A stretch of 21,890 nucleotides of DNA, taken from Phycisphaerales bacterium. Lineage in GTDB: Bacteria; Planctomycetota; Phycisphaerae; SM23-33. The notes beneath the pieces are model-generated. The model searched no databases. It saw only the letters and a list, made by a program, of their open reading frames with translations, and was not told the origin of the DNA. The stretch covers positions 1-21,890 of the forward strand of contig PMYM01000241.1 of assembly GCA_003171235.1 (NCBI GenBank). Reading direction: 5' to 3'. The position numbers and the translations under genes were made by a program. Each line of letters opens with the position of its first letter. Position 1 is the stretch's first letter. Shown here one piece after another: positions 6,774-15,200 of the stretch.

Positions 6774-7792
6774 AAACGCCACAGGCGCTTGCCAAGCGGT
6801 TTGGGCGGCCGGCCGGCTTCACCCTGGTGGAAGTAATGCTGGCGGTGACGCTGGTGGTGATGCTGATGGGTTCGGCCTACGCCTTCTATCGCCAAGTGCT
6901 CGACCAGCGCGACCGCTCGCTGGCCGCCGGCGACGCCGTCTTCGCCCAGCGCCGGGTGCTGGACCTGATGGCCGAGGAAATCTCCGCCACCATCAACTAT
7001 CCGACCCAGCAGATGGGCCTGGAGGGCGGCGGCGACACCATCGACTGCATGCGCACCTCCGTGCCCTCAAATGCCGTGTACCTGGCCCCCGACATCACCC
7101 GCGATACGGCTGACCCTCGCTGGCAGCCCCAGGACGACGTGCAGAAAGTCACCTTCCGCCTGCGGCACGAAATCGACGAGGAAGGCGTCGACCAGGTGGT
7201 GGGCCTGGAGCGCGCCTGCCAGAAGACCGTCGCCGCCAAGACGGCCGAGGAAGGCTCCGACATCGAGGTCTCGCTGCTGACCCAGCAGGTGTGCTTCCTG
7301 CGCGTGCAGTACTGGGACGGGCAGGCCTGGCTTGACGCCTGGAGCCAGCGCGACCTGCCCCTGGCGGTGCGAATCTGCGTAGGCCAGCAGCCCCTGCCAA
7401 CCGAAATGAACCCGGATGAGTACCCCTACCCGGTGCTGTGGCGGATCATCGACATTCCCGCCAGCCGGGGGCCCCAGGCCCAGGCGGAAAACGCCGGCGG
7501 GGTGGACACGGGCGAGAATTTCACCGGCGGCAACGTCTTCACCGGCGGCAATGTCTTTACCGGCGGCAACGCCAGTCCGGGTTCGGGCGGCTCGCCGGGG
7601 CGTTCCGGGGGGCTTCCGGGCGGTTCCTCCGGCCGCGGCGGCGGCAGAGGCTCGGGCGGCAATTCAGGTTTGGGGGGCGGCTCGGGTTCGGGCGGCAATC
7701 CAGGTTCGGGCGGCGGAGCGAGCGGAGGAACGGGCGGAGGTTCCAATTCGTCCGGCAGCTTCTGGAAATTCGGGGGGGTCAACAGCCAATGA
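6770..7792 (+). CDS. gspJ: Minor pseudopilin GspJ with glycine-rich tail
   Basis: A 340-residue precursor. The 16-residue leader ends RPAG, and the mature protein starts FTLVEVMLAVTLVVMLMGSA with Glu at +5. GspJ joins GspI and GspK in the pseudopilus tip. The first 245 residues look like a normal GspJ globular domain. From about residue 246 the protein turns into a low-complexity Gly/Ser/Asn tail of about 80 residues, opening with three 18-bp tandem units (7520-7573) that encode FTGGNV, FTGGNV and FTGGNA, then GSGG-type runs, and closing with SFWKFGGVNSQ. Such a tail is not part of ordinary GspJ. ATG 6770 overlaps the gspI stop; the stop overlaps gspK (ATGA at both). Confidence 0.88.
   Translation: MKTPQALAKRFGRPAGFTLVEVMLAVTLVVMLMGSAYAFYRQVLDQRDRSLAAGDAVFAQRRVLDLMAEEISATINYPTQQMGLEGGGDTIDCMRTSVPSNAVYLAPDITRDTADPRWQPQDDVQKVTFRLRHEIDEEGVDQVVGLERACQKTVAAKTAEEGSDIEVSLLTQQVCFLRVQYWDGQAWLDAWSQRDLPLAVRICVGQQPLPTEMNPDEYPYPVLWRIIDIPASRGPQAQAENAGGVDTGENFTGGNVFTGGNVFTGGNASPGSGGSPGRSGGLPGGSSGRGGGRGSGGNSGLGGGSGSGGNPGSGGGASGGTGGGSNSSGSFWKFGGVNSQ
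7520..7573 (+). repeat. 18-bp tandem repeat (FTGGN) in gspJ
   Basis: Three consecutive units of TTCACCGGCGGCAAYGTC type, with third-position changes between copies, encode FTGGNV, FTGGNV and FTGGNA. The silent differences indicate either age or selection on the peptide. Confidence 0.85.
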
Positions 7793-9177
7793 GAGCGCGG
7801 CGCGGCATCATCGTGGTGCTGATACTGGTGATGATCGCCATCCTGTCGCTGGTGGCGGCCAGCCAGTTGTTCATCGCCCAGAGCGACGTGGCCGCCGCCA
7901 GCGCCCAGCGCCAGGGCAGCCAGGCCCGCGCCGCCGCCATGAGCGGCATCCACCGCGCCATGAGCCTGCTGCTGGAAATGCCCGACGACCCCGACGCCCG
8001 CCACGACAACCCCGACGTCTTCCGCCACCAACTGGTCTGCGGCCAGGACGACAAGGACGGCTGGTACTTCACCGTTTTCTGCGACGACCTCTCCGAGGGC
8101 GGCACGATACGCTTCGGACTGGAAGATGAAGCCGGCAAGATCAACATCAACATCGCCGGCAAGGCAGTGCTGATGAACCTGCCGGCCGTCACCGACGCCA
8201 TGGCCGACTGCCTGCTGGACTATCGCGGCGCCCCCGGTAACCACCCCAATGGGGCCAAGCAGGACTATTACGACCAGTTGCCCAAGCCCTACCAGATCAA
8301 GAACGGCCCCTTGGCCACGCTGGAGGAACTGCTGCTGGTGAAGGGTTTCACCGGCACGGTGGTCTTTGGCGAGGATGCCAATCGCAACGGTTTTCTCGAA
8401 CCCAACGAGAACGACGCCGACGCCAGCTTCCCCCCCGACGACGCCGACGGCCAGCTCAACCGCGGCCTGCGCTGCCTGGCCACCGCCGTCAGCTACGAAT
8501 ACAACCTCACCAACGCCGGCCAGCCAAGGGTCAATATCACCAAGGGCGACGCCAACTCCCTCAAGAGCCAGCTTTCCGGGCGCAACCTGCCCGATGGGCT
8601 GCCCGATTTCCTGGCCGCCGCCCGGCAGCAGAACCTGGCCATCCTCGACCCCTCCGCCCTGCTGGGCATGAAGCTGGACGTGGCCGATCCCAAAAACCCC
8701 AACAATAAGACGCAGATTTCCAGCCCGGTGACGGCCGAAAACCTCCCGGCCGTGCTGGACCAGTTGACCACCGGCGGCTTCCCTTATAACGGGCAAGAAG
8801 TGCTCTTTGGCCGCGTTAACATTAACGTTGCCCCCAAGGCGGCGCTGATGGCCCTTCCCGGCGTCAGCGAGGAAATCGCTCAGCGCATCATCGACCTGCG
8901 GGGGCAACTCCAGCCGGACGAGCGCACAACTATTGCCTGGCTATATGCGCAGAACGTTGTTTCTGCCGATGTGTTTAAACAGGTAGCGCCGCTGCTGACG
9001 GCCAGGAGCAAGCAGTTTCGCCTGCGCTCCTACGGTTACAGCATGGTCAGCGGGCGGTTCTGTTACCTAGAGGCCATTATTGACATTGCCGAAGGCAGGC
9101 CGCGGATTTCGTACCTTCGGGACCTGACGCGGCTGGGCATGCCCTTTGCGCCCTCGCTGGCGGCAGGGCAGCAGTGA
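7789..9177 (+). CDS. gspK: Minor pseudopilin GspK
   Basis: A 462-residue precursor with a very short leader, MRARRG, followed by IIVVLILVMIAILSLVAASQ. There is no Glu at +5 (Leu instead), the known distinguishing mark of GspK, the cap of the pseudopilus. Two helix-hairpin-helix-like GspK (T2SK) segments are visible: GKININIAGKAVLMNLPAV at about 116-134 and GRVNINVAPKAALMALPGV at about 341-359. An Asp/Asn-rich segment lies between them (DANRNGFLEPNENDADASF), reminiscent of a metal-binding loop. It is longer than typical GspK of about 320 residues, mostly through the region between the two segments. The ATG at 7789 overlaps the gspJ stop. The gap to gspL is filled by hairpins. Confidence 0.92.
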   Translation: MRARRGIIVVLILVMIAILSLVAASQLFIAQSDVAAASAQRQGSQARAAAMSGIHRAMSLLLEMPDDPDARHDNPDVFRHQLVCGQDDKDGWYFTVFCDDLSEGGTIRFGLEDEAGKININIAGKAVLMNLPAVTDAMADCLLDYRGAPGNHPNGAKQDYYDQLPKPYQIKNGPLATLEELLLVKGFTGTVVFGEDANRNGFLEPNENDADASFPPDDADGQLNRGLRCLATAVSYEYNLTNAGQPRVNITKGDANSLKSQLSGRNLPDGLPDFLAAARQQNLAILDPSALLGMKLDVADPKNPNNKTQISSPVTAENLPAVLDQLTTGGFPYNGQEVLFGRVNINVAPKAALMALPGVSEEIAQRIIDLRGQLQPDERTTIAWLYAQNVVSADVFKQVAPLLTARSKQFRLRSYGYSMVSGRFCYLEAIIDIAEGRPRISYLRDLTRLGMPFAPSLAAGQQ

Positions 9178-9200
9178 CCGGTTGGGGCCACTTAATAATA

Positions 9201-9319
9201 AGTGGCATGGGCATCTTGCCCATGCGTTGCACGGCCATCCTGGTCGTGCGCTGGATTTTGCAGTGCCTTGGCACGAACAAGATGCTCGTGCGGCCCATGG
9301 GCAGGATGCCCGTGCCACT
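9201..9319. repeat. Four-hairpin palindromic element between gspK and gspL
   Basis: GCATGGGCA-TCT-TGCCCATGC is at 9205-9225, GCACGGCCA-TCC-TGGTCGTGC at 9229-9249 (one G-T pair), GCACGAACA-AGA-TGCTCGTGC at 9271-9291 (one mismatch) and CATGGGCA-GGA-TGCCCGTG at 9296-9314. Outer ends AGTGGCA (9201-9207) and TGCCACT (9313-9319) are perfect inverted copies. The architecture (four hairpins with 3-base loops between inverted GTGGCA ends) matches the array at 691-814, although the stem sequences differ. Confidence 0.9.
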
Positions 9320-9335
9320 GCGTAACGAGGTCTGA

Positions 9336-10973
9336 ATGCTGGGTTCTCGCAACAAGTACGTGGCCCTGGACTACGACCGCCGGGAAGTGCGGCTGGTGGC
9401 ATTTGAATACTCCCACCGCCAGCCGGTGATCCTGTCCATGCACACCGCGGCCATACCGCCCGGGACGGACACCGCCGACGTGGCCGCCTTCGGCGCCTTC
9501 CTGCGGGAACTGGCCGAGAAGCTCAAGCTCACCGGCGCCGGGGCGTTCCTGCTGATCAGCCGGGCCCAGGCGGTGCTCAAAAGCCTGACCCTGCCGGGCG
9601 GCTCTTCCCAGGACGACCTGGCCGGCATGGTGGGGTTCCAGGTCAAGACCGAGTTGCCCTTCGGCGCCGACGAGGCAGTGATAGACTTCACCCCCGCGGC
9701 GCACTGGGACCGTCCCGGCCTGGCCGAGAATCCTGACGGCCAGACCGTGCTGGTGGCGGCCGTGCGCCTGCCCCTGGTTACGGCCATGCACCAACTCTGC
9801 CTCGAGGCCCGCCTGGCGCCCATGCGCCTGGGGCTGAGGCCCTACGCCAACCTGCGCAGCGTTTACCGCTGCATCCAGGCCAGCCCGGGCGAGAAGGTGC
9901 TGCTGGTCAACCTCACAGCCGACGGGGCCGAGATCGACGTGCTGTGCGACGGCTCGCTGGAATTCAGCCGCGTTGCCAGCCTGCCGGCGCCGGAGGCGCA
10001 GGGCGCCCCCGCCAAGAGCCCCGAATGCGTCAATCGGGCGGTGGCCGAAGTGGTCCGCTGCCTGCAAAGCTACAACGCGATGGAGCAGCCTGGCTCGCTC
10101 ATCGGCGGCTGCCTGGTCAGCGGCGCCACCGGCCTGGAAAAGCCGCTGGTGGAGGCCCTGGCCCGCCAACTGGGCGTCAAGGTCGAACTGCTGGACGTGG
10201 GCAACGGCTTTTCGGTGCAGGGCGGGCCGGAGCTTTCGGGCTTCTCAGCCGCCCTGGGGCTTTGCGCCGCCGACGCCGACGAGCCCCTGCCTTTTGACTT
10301 CTTCTCCCCCAAGCGCCAGCTCCCGCCCAAGAACACCCGCCGCCGCAACATGCTGGCGGCCGCGGTGGCCGGGGCCGTCGTCCTGGGCGCCATCATCCTG
10401 GCCACACAGGCGGCGATCGGGGCGCGCCAGACGAAACTCACCGCCCTGCAGGAAGAAAACAAGTCGCTCAAGGAGACCAACAAGCAACTGAGGGTGCTGG
10501 CCCAGCGGGTGACAGAGATCCGCACGTGGGAAGGCGGGGGCTTCAACTGGCTGGATCACCTGGACCACCTCTCCAACACCCTGCCGCCGGCCGACCAGCT
10601 ATACCTGACCAAGCTTGGCGGCGCCGATGACAAACTCCTGAATTTGGACGGCCAGTCGCGCACGCCGTTGGTAGTGTCGCTCTTGAACCACGATGGCTAT
10701 CAGGCCAACCTGAAGTCCAACACGCCGGTCAGCGACCCCTTGGGCTATAACTGGAAGTTCCAGGGGCAGATGCTGCTGGACAAGGCCAAGCCGGTGCTAT
10801 CGACCAGCCAGCCGGCGGGCCGGCCGTCCAATGAGGCCGCGGGGCGGACGGCCTCGCCCGCGGGTCCGGCGGGCGTAAAACCCGCCGCCCCGGCGGCAGG
10901 GCCCGCGGCGCCCAATGCTCCCGGCGGCGAGGGCGGCGGCGCCGTCCGGCCGCGGCGCGGAGGGCGGCCATGA
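9336..10973 (+). CDS. gspL: GspL-like platform protein (PilM-PilN type)
   Basis: A 545-residue bitopic protein. Residues about 1-320 form an actin-like PilM/GspL cytoplasmic domain: YVALDYDRREVRLV at the N-terminus, KSLTLPGG (82-89) before VGFQVKTELPFG, and the nucleotide-fold segments VLLVNLTADGAEIDV and GCLVSGATGLEKPL. One membrane segment lies at about 338-361, followed by a heptad-like stretch (362-395) and a PilN-like periplasmic domain to about 485. The C-terminal 55-60 residues are a Pro/Ala/Gly-rich tail. In T2SS, GspL recruits GspE to the membrane and pairs with GspM. CGAGG (9326-9330) precedes the ATG by five bases. The stop overlaps the gspM start (ATGA). Confidence 0.85.
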   Translation: MLGSRNKYVALDYDRREVRLVAFEYSHRQPVILSMHTAAIPPGTDTADVAAFGAFLRELAEKLKLTGAGAFLLISRAQAVLKSLTLPGGSSQDDLAGMVGFQVKTELPFGADEAVIDFTPAAHWDRPGLAENPDGQTVLVAAVRLPLVTAMHQLCLEARLAPMRLGLRPYANLRSVYRCIQASPGEKVLLVNLTADGAEIDVLCDGSLEFSRVASLPAPEAQGAPAKSPECVNRAVAEVVRCLQSYNAMEQPGSLIGGCLVSGATGLEKPLVEALARQLGVKVELLDVGNGFSVQGGPELSGFSAALGLCAADADEPLPFDFFSPKRQLPPKNTRRRNMLAAAVAGAVVLGAIILATQAAIGARQTKLTALQEENKSLKETNKQLRVLAQRVTEIRTWEGGGFNWLDHLDHLSNTLPPADQLYLTKLGGADDKLLNLDGQSRTPLVVSLLNHDGYQANLKSNTPVSDPLGYNWKFQGQMLLDKAKPVLSTSQPAGRPSNEAAGRTASPAGPAGVKPAAPAAGPAAPNAPGGEGGGAVRPRRGGRP

Positions 10974-12055
10974 ACCCGCGCGAGAGATTCCTGCTGGTGA
11001 TGGTGGGCGGCATGGTCGGCCTGGGCCTGCTTTACCTCGTGGCCAACAAGCTGGTCCTCTCCCCCATCAAGTACATGGACAGCTCCATCGCCTCTGTGTC
11101 CTCCGACAACTACAAGTTGAGCCAAGAGAACAAGAAGCTGGGCGAGAGCATCGACGCCTTCAACCACTACCGCCAATCGACCATCGACAGCCAGGCCAAC
11201 GGCGCCGCCGCCACGCTCAAGGACTTCATCGACCGCGCCGCCGCCGGGGCGGGCATCAAGCAGTACAACGTCCGCCTGGTTTCGGGCGGCGCCCGGCCGG
11301 GGGTGTATCACGAGGCCGGCTGGAATGTCGGCGCCACTGCGCCCCTGGAAAACGTGGTCGACTTCCTCTACCTGCTCTACCAGAACAAGCACATGCGCAG
11401 ACTGAGCAACTTCAACCTGCAGGCCCAGCAGGAGGGGCGGATGGTGAGTTTCAACGGCAACTATTCCACCCTGGCGCTGGACGCTCCGCCGGTGGTTAAC
11501 CTCCCCAGCGGCCCGGTGATATTCGCGCCCCAGCCCCCGCCGGTGCAGTTGCTGGAAGTGGCCGACCTGGACCAGCCCCAGCGGGACGTTTACGACCCCA
11601 TTATCCGCCGCGACCTTTTCCGGCCCTTTGTGCCGGCCGGCCCCGTGGCCGCGGTCTCGCCGGGCCCGCGCCCGCCGGTCAACCCCAACCCGCCGCCGAG
11701 CAACAATCCCTTTGACCAGATGATCGTCACCGACCTTTCGGTGGTGGACAGCCAGCCCGGAATCAAGATCAGCCAGCCCGGGCAGCTGCTGGCCAAGTTG
11801 CACCACCCCGGCGACACGCTGCCGCTGGGCAAGATCGTCATGGTCGATATCCGCGATTTGCCCATGCGCGACGACCCCAAGCGGCTAAGCAGCAGCCGCG
11901 TGATCTTCCGCAACGACAAGAACGATTTCCTGGCTGTCGAGGTGGGAAGACCCCTCAGCCAGGCCTGGATCATGACCCCGCCCGACCTGCCCGAAGGGCT
12001 GCGCCGCTCGCTGCCGCAAAGCCAGCCGGCCAGCCGGCAGGCGGCTGGATCGTAG
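10970..12055 (+). CDS. gspM: GspM/PilO-like protein with GspC/PilP-like C-terminal region
   Basis: A 361-residue protein. A membrane segment (7-28) follows a short cytoplasmic start, MNPRER. A heptad-rich stretch (about 36-70) and a PilO/GspM-like periplasmic domain follow to about 172, ending NYSTLAL. A linker leads to RDVYDPIIRRDLFRPF (205-220) and a Pro-rich segment (233-243). The last part is a beta-rich region, about 246-330 (IVTDLSVVDSQPGIKI, VIFRNDKNDFLAVEVGRPL). The RDLFRP motif plus the small beta region resemble the homology region of GspC or PilP, which contacts the secretin N0 domain. I infer that this gene replaces separate gspM and gspC. A plain long GspM is the alternative. It is coupled to gspL by an ATGA overlap. 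Confidence 0.72.
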   Translation: MNPRERFLLVMVGGMVGLGLLYLVANKLVLSPIKYMDSSIASVSSDNYKLSQENKKLGESIDAFNHYRQSTIDSQANGAAATLKDFIDRAAAGAGIKQYNVRLVSGGARPGVYHEAGWNVGATAPLENVVDFLYLLYQNKHMRRLSNFNLQAQQEGRMVSFNGNYSTLALDAPPVVNLPSGPVIFAPQPPPVQLLEVADLDQPQRDVYDPIIRRDLFRPFVPAGPVAAVSPGPRPPVNPNPPPSNNPFDQMIVTDLSVVDSQPGIKISQPGQLLAKLHHPGDTLPLGKIVMVDIRDLPMRDDPKRLSSSRVIFRNDKNDFLAVEVGRPLSQAWIMTPPDLPEGLRRSLPQSQPASRQAAGS

Positions 12056-12163
12056 GCCGTTTTGGCCTTTGGATGTTGGACCGTTAGTCCGTTGAACGTT
12101 GGGCCTTCAGGCTGTTTGACTGCCCAGGCCAGGCGCGACGCCGGGCCGGAGAGTCTCTCGGCC
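12054..12163. repeat. Hairpin and short-word repeats between gspM and the giant gene
   Basis: AGGCC-GTTTT-GGCCT (12054-12068) sits on the gspM stop codon. Then come GTTGGACCGTT and GTTGAACGTTGG words (about 12075-12102) and a GGCC...GGCC imperfect hairpin (12144-12163). They resemble the other repeat insertions at gene borders in this cluster. The T run after the first hairpin is only three bases, too weak for a confident terminator. No clear promoter is seen for the following gene. Confidence 0.4.
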
Positions 12164-12186
12164 TGCGGGATACTCGCTGTCCCGAA

Positions 12187-12193
12187 GGTGGAG
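12187..12193 (+). promoter_or_regulatory. Shine-Dalgarno of the giant gspD-like gene
   Basis: GGTGGAG lies seven bases before ATG 12201. An in-frame TGA at 12195-12197 rules out any longer N-terminus. The next in-frame ATG (12222) would remove the basic n-region of the signal peptide. Confidence 0.7.
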
Positions 12194-12200
12194 CTGAAAA

Positions 12201-15200
12201 ATGTCTAAGCACAGAATTGAGATGACGGCATGGATGGCCGGCCTGATGCTCTCGGGCAGCCTGGCGTGGGGGCAATCGGCCCCGGCCGACGGCCCGGCGG
12301 CGACGCTGCCCGCGGCCCCGGCCCCGGCCAGCGCGGCTACCCCGGCCTTGTCCGACAGCCACATCGTCTTTCAGTTCGGCGACGCCAACCTGCGCGACGT
12401 GGTCGAAACCATCTGCCGCACCGCCAAGAAACCCCTGCTGGGCGACATCGCCCAGTTGGACGGCAAGTTCAGCTACTGCGACGCCAAGCCCTACACCTAT
12501 GCCGAGGCCCGCGCCATCGTCAACGACGTGCTGCACACCCGGGGCTTCCACCTCAAGGAAACGCCGCGCAACATCCAGTTGATGACCCTGCAGCAGGCCA
12601 TGGCCGACCAGAAGCTCGACATCGTCAAAGTCGACCCCGGGCAACTGGAAGAGCCCAAGCGCCCCGACGACGAACTCATCATCGCCATCCTGCCCCTGGA
12701 TTTCATCGACGCCGACCAGGCCAGCCAGATCGTGGTGAAAATGGTCCACTCCTGGGGCACCCTGAACAAGACCACCAAGGGCCACGGGCTGATCATCACC
12801 GACACCGTGGAGAACATCCGCCGCATCCAGCGGCTGCTGAGCCAGATAGACATCAGCGCCATCGCCCCCGACGCCCAGTTGCGCAGCTTCGTCCTCAAGA
12901 ACGCCTCGGCCGCCGAAATCGCCCCCACCATCGAGAAGCTCTTCTCCGGGGCGGGGAAAGCCGGCCAGCAGAAGTGGGTCTTCAACCAGCAGGCCAACCG
13001 GTACGAGCCGGTGGCCGACCAGGGCGCGTCGGCCTTTTCCGTGGCGGCCGACAACCGCTCAAATACCGTGGTGGTGTACGGAACCAACGACAAGCTCAAG
13101 CTGATCGAGGAGATGCTGGCGATCCTGGACGCCGGCGGGCCCGAAGGGGTCAACGGCACCGTCCGCATCTTCCCGCTCAAGGGGGGCAAGGCCGAGGACA
13201 TCGCCAAGACCATAAACGCCGCCCTGGCCCAGACGCCCCAGCCGGGCCCGGCCAACGCGCGGACGGCCCGGGCCCTGCCGCCCAAGGTGGTGGCCGACAC
13301 CGGCAGCAACCAACTGGTCGTCTCAGCCACGCCCGACCAGATGAAGCAGATCGAGGAACTCATCAGGAAGCTGGACGAGGCCGCCCTCACCGGCGGCGGA
13401 ACCGGCGGCCTGCGCGTCTTCAAACTCGAGCACGCCAACGCCCAGATGCTGCTGCCGGTGGTGCAGAACGCCTTCGCCCGGCGCGATCCGACGGGAAAGC
13501 AGAGCGTGAATTTCTCGGCCTCGGCCGACGCCCGCACCAACAGCCTGATCGTCTGCGGCCAGGCCTCCGACTTCGACGCCATCGATAAGATCATCCAGGA
13601 ACTGGACCGGGACGACGTGGTCAGGCGCGAATACCACGTGGTGCGCCTGAAGGCCGGCGACGCCGTGGACCGGGCCGCCGCCCTCAACCGCCTGCTGGCC
13701 CAGCAGCAGGGCCCCAACCAGAAGCCGCAGGACAACCCCGTCAAGATCGAGGGCGACCGCACCTCCAACAGCATACTGGTCACCTGCGCCCCGGGCGACT
13801 GGGCCGAGATCAAGGTTCTCATCGAACAGCTCCAGACCGAGGAAATCGGCGGGTATGTCGCCGTCACGGCGGTGATTCCGCTCAAGTACGCCAAGGCCCC
13901 CGACATCGCCGCCACGCTGGGCCGGCTGTACGACCCGCGGCGCAAGACCGGCCCGGTCCAGCCCGGCAAGCCCGAGACCCCGCCGGTTATCGTCACCTTC
14001 GACGCCGGCAGCAACACCCTGATAATTTCAGCCGCCGGCGACGACATTAAGGAGATCCAGAAGCTGGTGACCGGCTTCGACGTGCCGGGCAACATCCGCC
14101 CCGAAGCCCAGGTGCTGGTCAAGACCTACGCCATCACCAACGGCAACGCGGCCGAGATGGCCAAGGGCCTGGAGCGGCTGTTCAACCGCGGCCAGGCCGC
14201 CCGCAACCCCGCCGCCGTCAACACCCCCGTCGAAGTCGAGCCCAGGTTCGAGGCCGATTCCACCTCCAACCAACTCATCGTCTCGGCCACGGCTGAGCAG
14301 TTCAAGGACATCGAGGCGATCATGAAGGCCTTCCAGCAGGAGGCCGACAAGACGACCATGACGGTCAAGCTCTTCCAACTCAAGAACGGGCGGGCTGACC
14401 AACTGCAGGACGTCATCCGCAAGATCGTCGAGACCGAGTACGCCGCCGCCCAGCGCAACCTCAGGGCCGTCGCGCCCGGCGCCAAGGCCTCGCCGCAGGT
14501 GTCGGCCGACCCGCGGACCAACACCGTCATCGTCACCGCCCCGGCCGACATCATCGCCACCGTGGAGAAGATGATGCCCTCCCTGGACATCGAGGACCCC
14601 AAGATCGTCCAGACCACCAAGTACGTCGAGCTGGCCAACGCCGACGCCGTGGAAGTGGCCGACGCCATTAACGCCGCCGTGGCCGCCAAGCCCGCCCCCG
14701 GCACGGCCCGCCCGGGGCTGACCGACCTGTCGGGCATGGCCGCCAAGCGCGTCTTCGCCGTGCCCGCCAAGAGCGCAAGGGCCCTTTTGCTCTCGGGCAG
14801 CGAGGATGACATCGCCTTCGCCGAAAAGCTCATCAAGCAGATCGATTCGCGCCCGGGCGGCACGGCCGTGGTCAAGCAGTTCAAGGTGCAGTTCGGCGTG
14901 GCCGAGGACATCGCCCGCGTGCTCAACGAGACCGTGGGCCAGACCGCCCTGTCCAACCGCCTGGCCGCCGCCGTGCCCACCAAAATCTCCGCCGACAAGA
15001 ACAGCAACACGCTGATCGTCTCTGCCCCCGGGGACGTGGTCGAGCAGATCGGCAAACTGCTGACCGAGATCGACGTCCAGGGCGCCGCCCAGGGCGCCGT
15101 GACCATCGAAATCTACCGCCTGAGCAGCGCCAAGGCCGAGCCCCTGGCCGCCGCCCTCAACGCCGCCCAGGCCGTCAAGCCCCCCAGCGCCCCCGGCCCG

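Noticed and set aside
7426..8907. A 493-codon reverse-strand open frame over gspJ/gspK
   Set aside because: Opposes two well-supported pseudopilin genes; its Pro/Glu-rich end is the antisense of the GspJ glycine tail.
12054..12071. Intrinsic terminator after gspM
   Set aside because: The stem is five base pairs and only three T residues follow, and the next gene is expected in the same functional unit.
12497..14122. A 541-codon reverse-strand open frame
   Set aside because: Ser/Trp-rich antisense translation of the giant gene with no family features.
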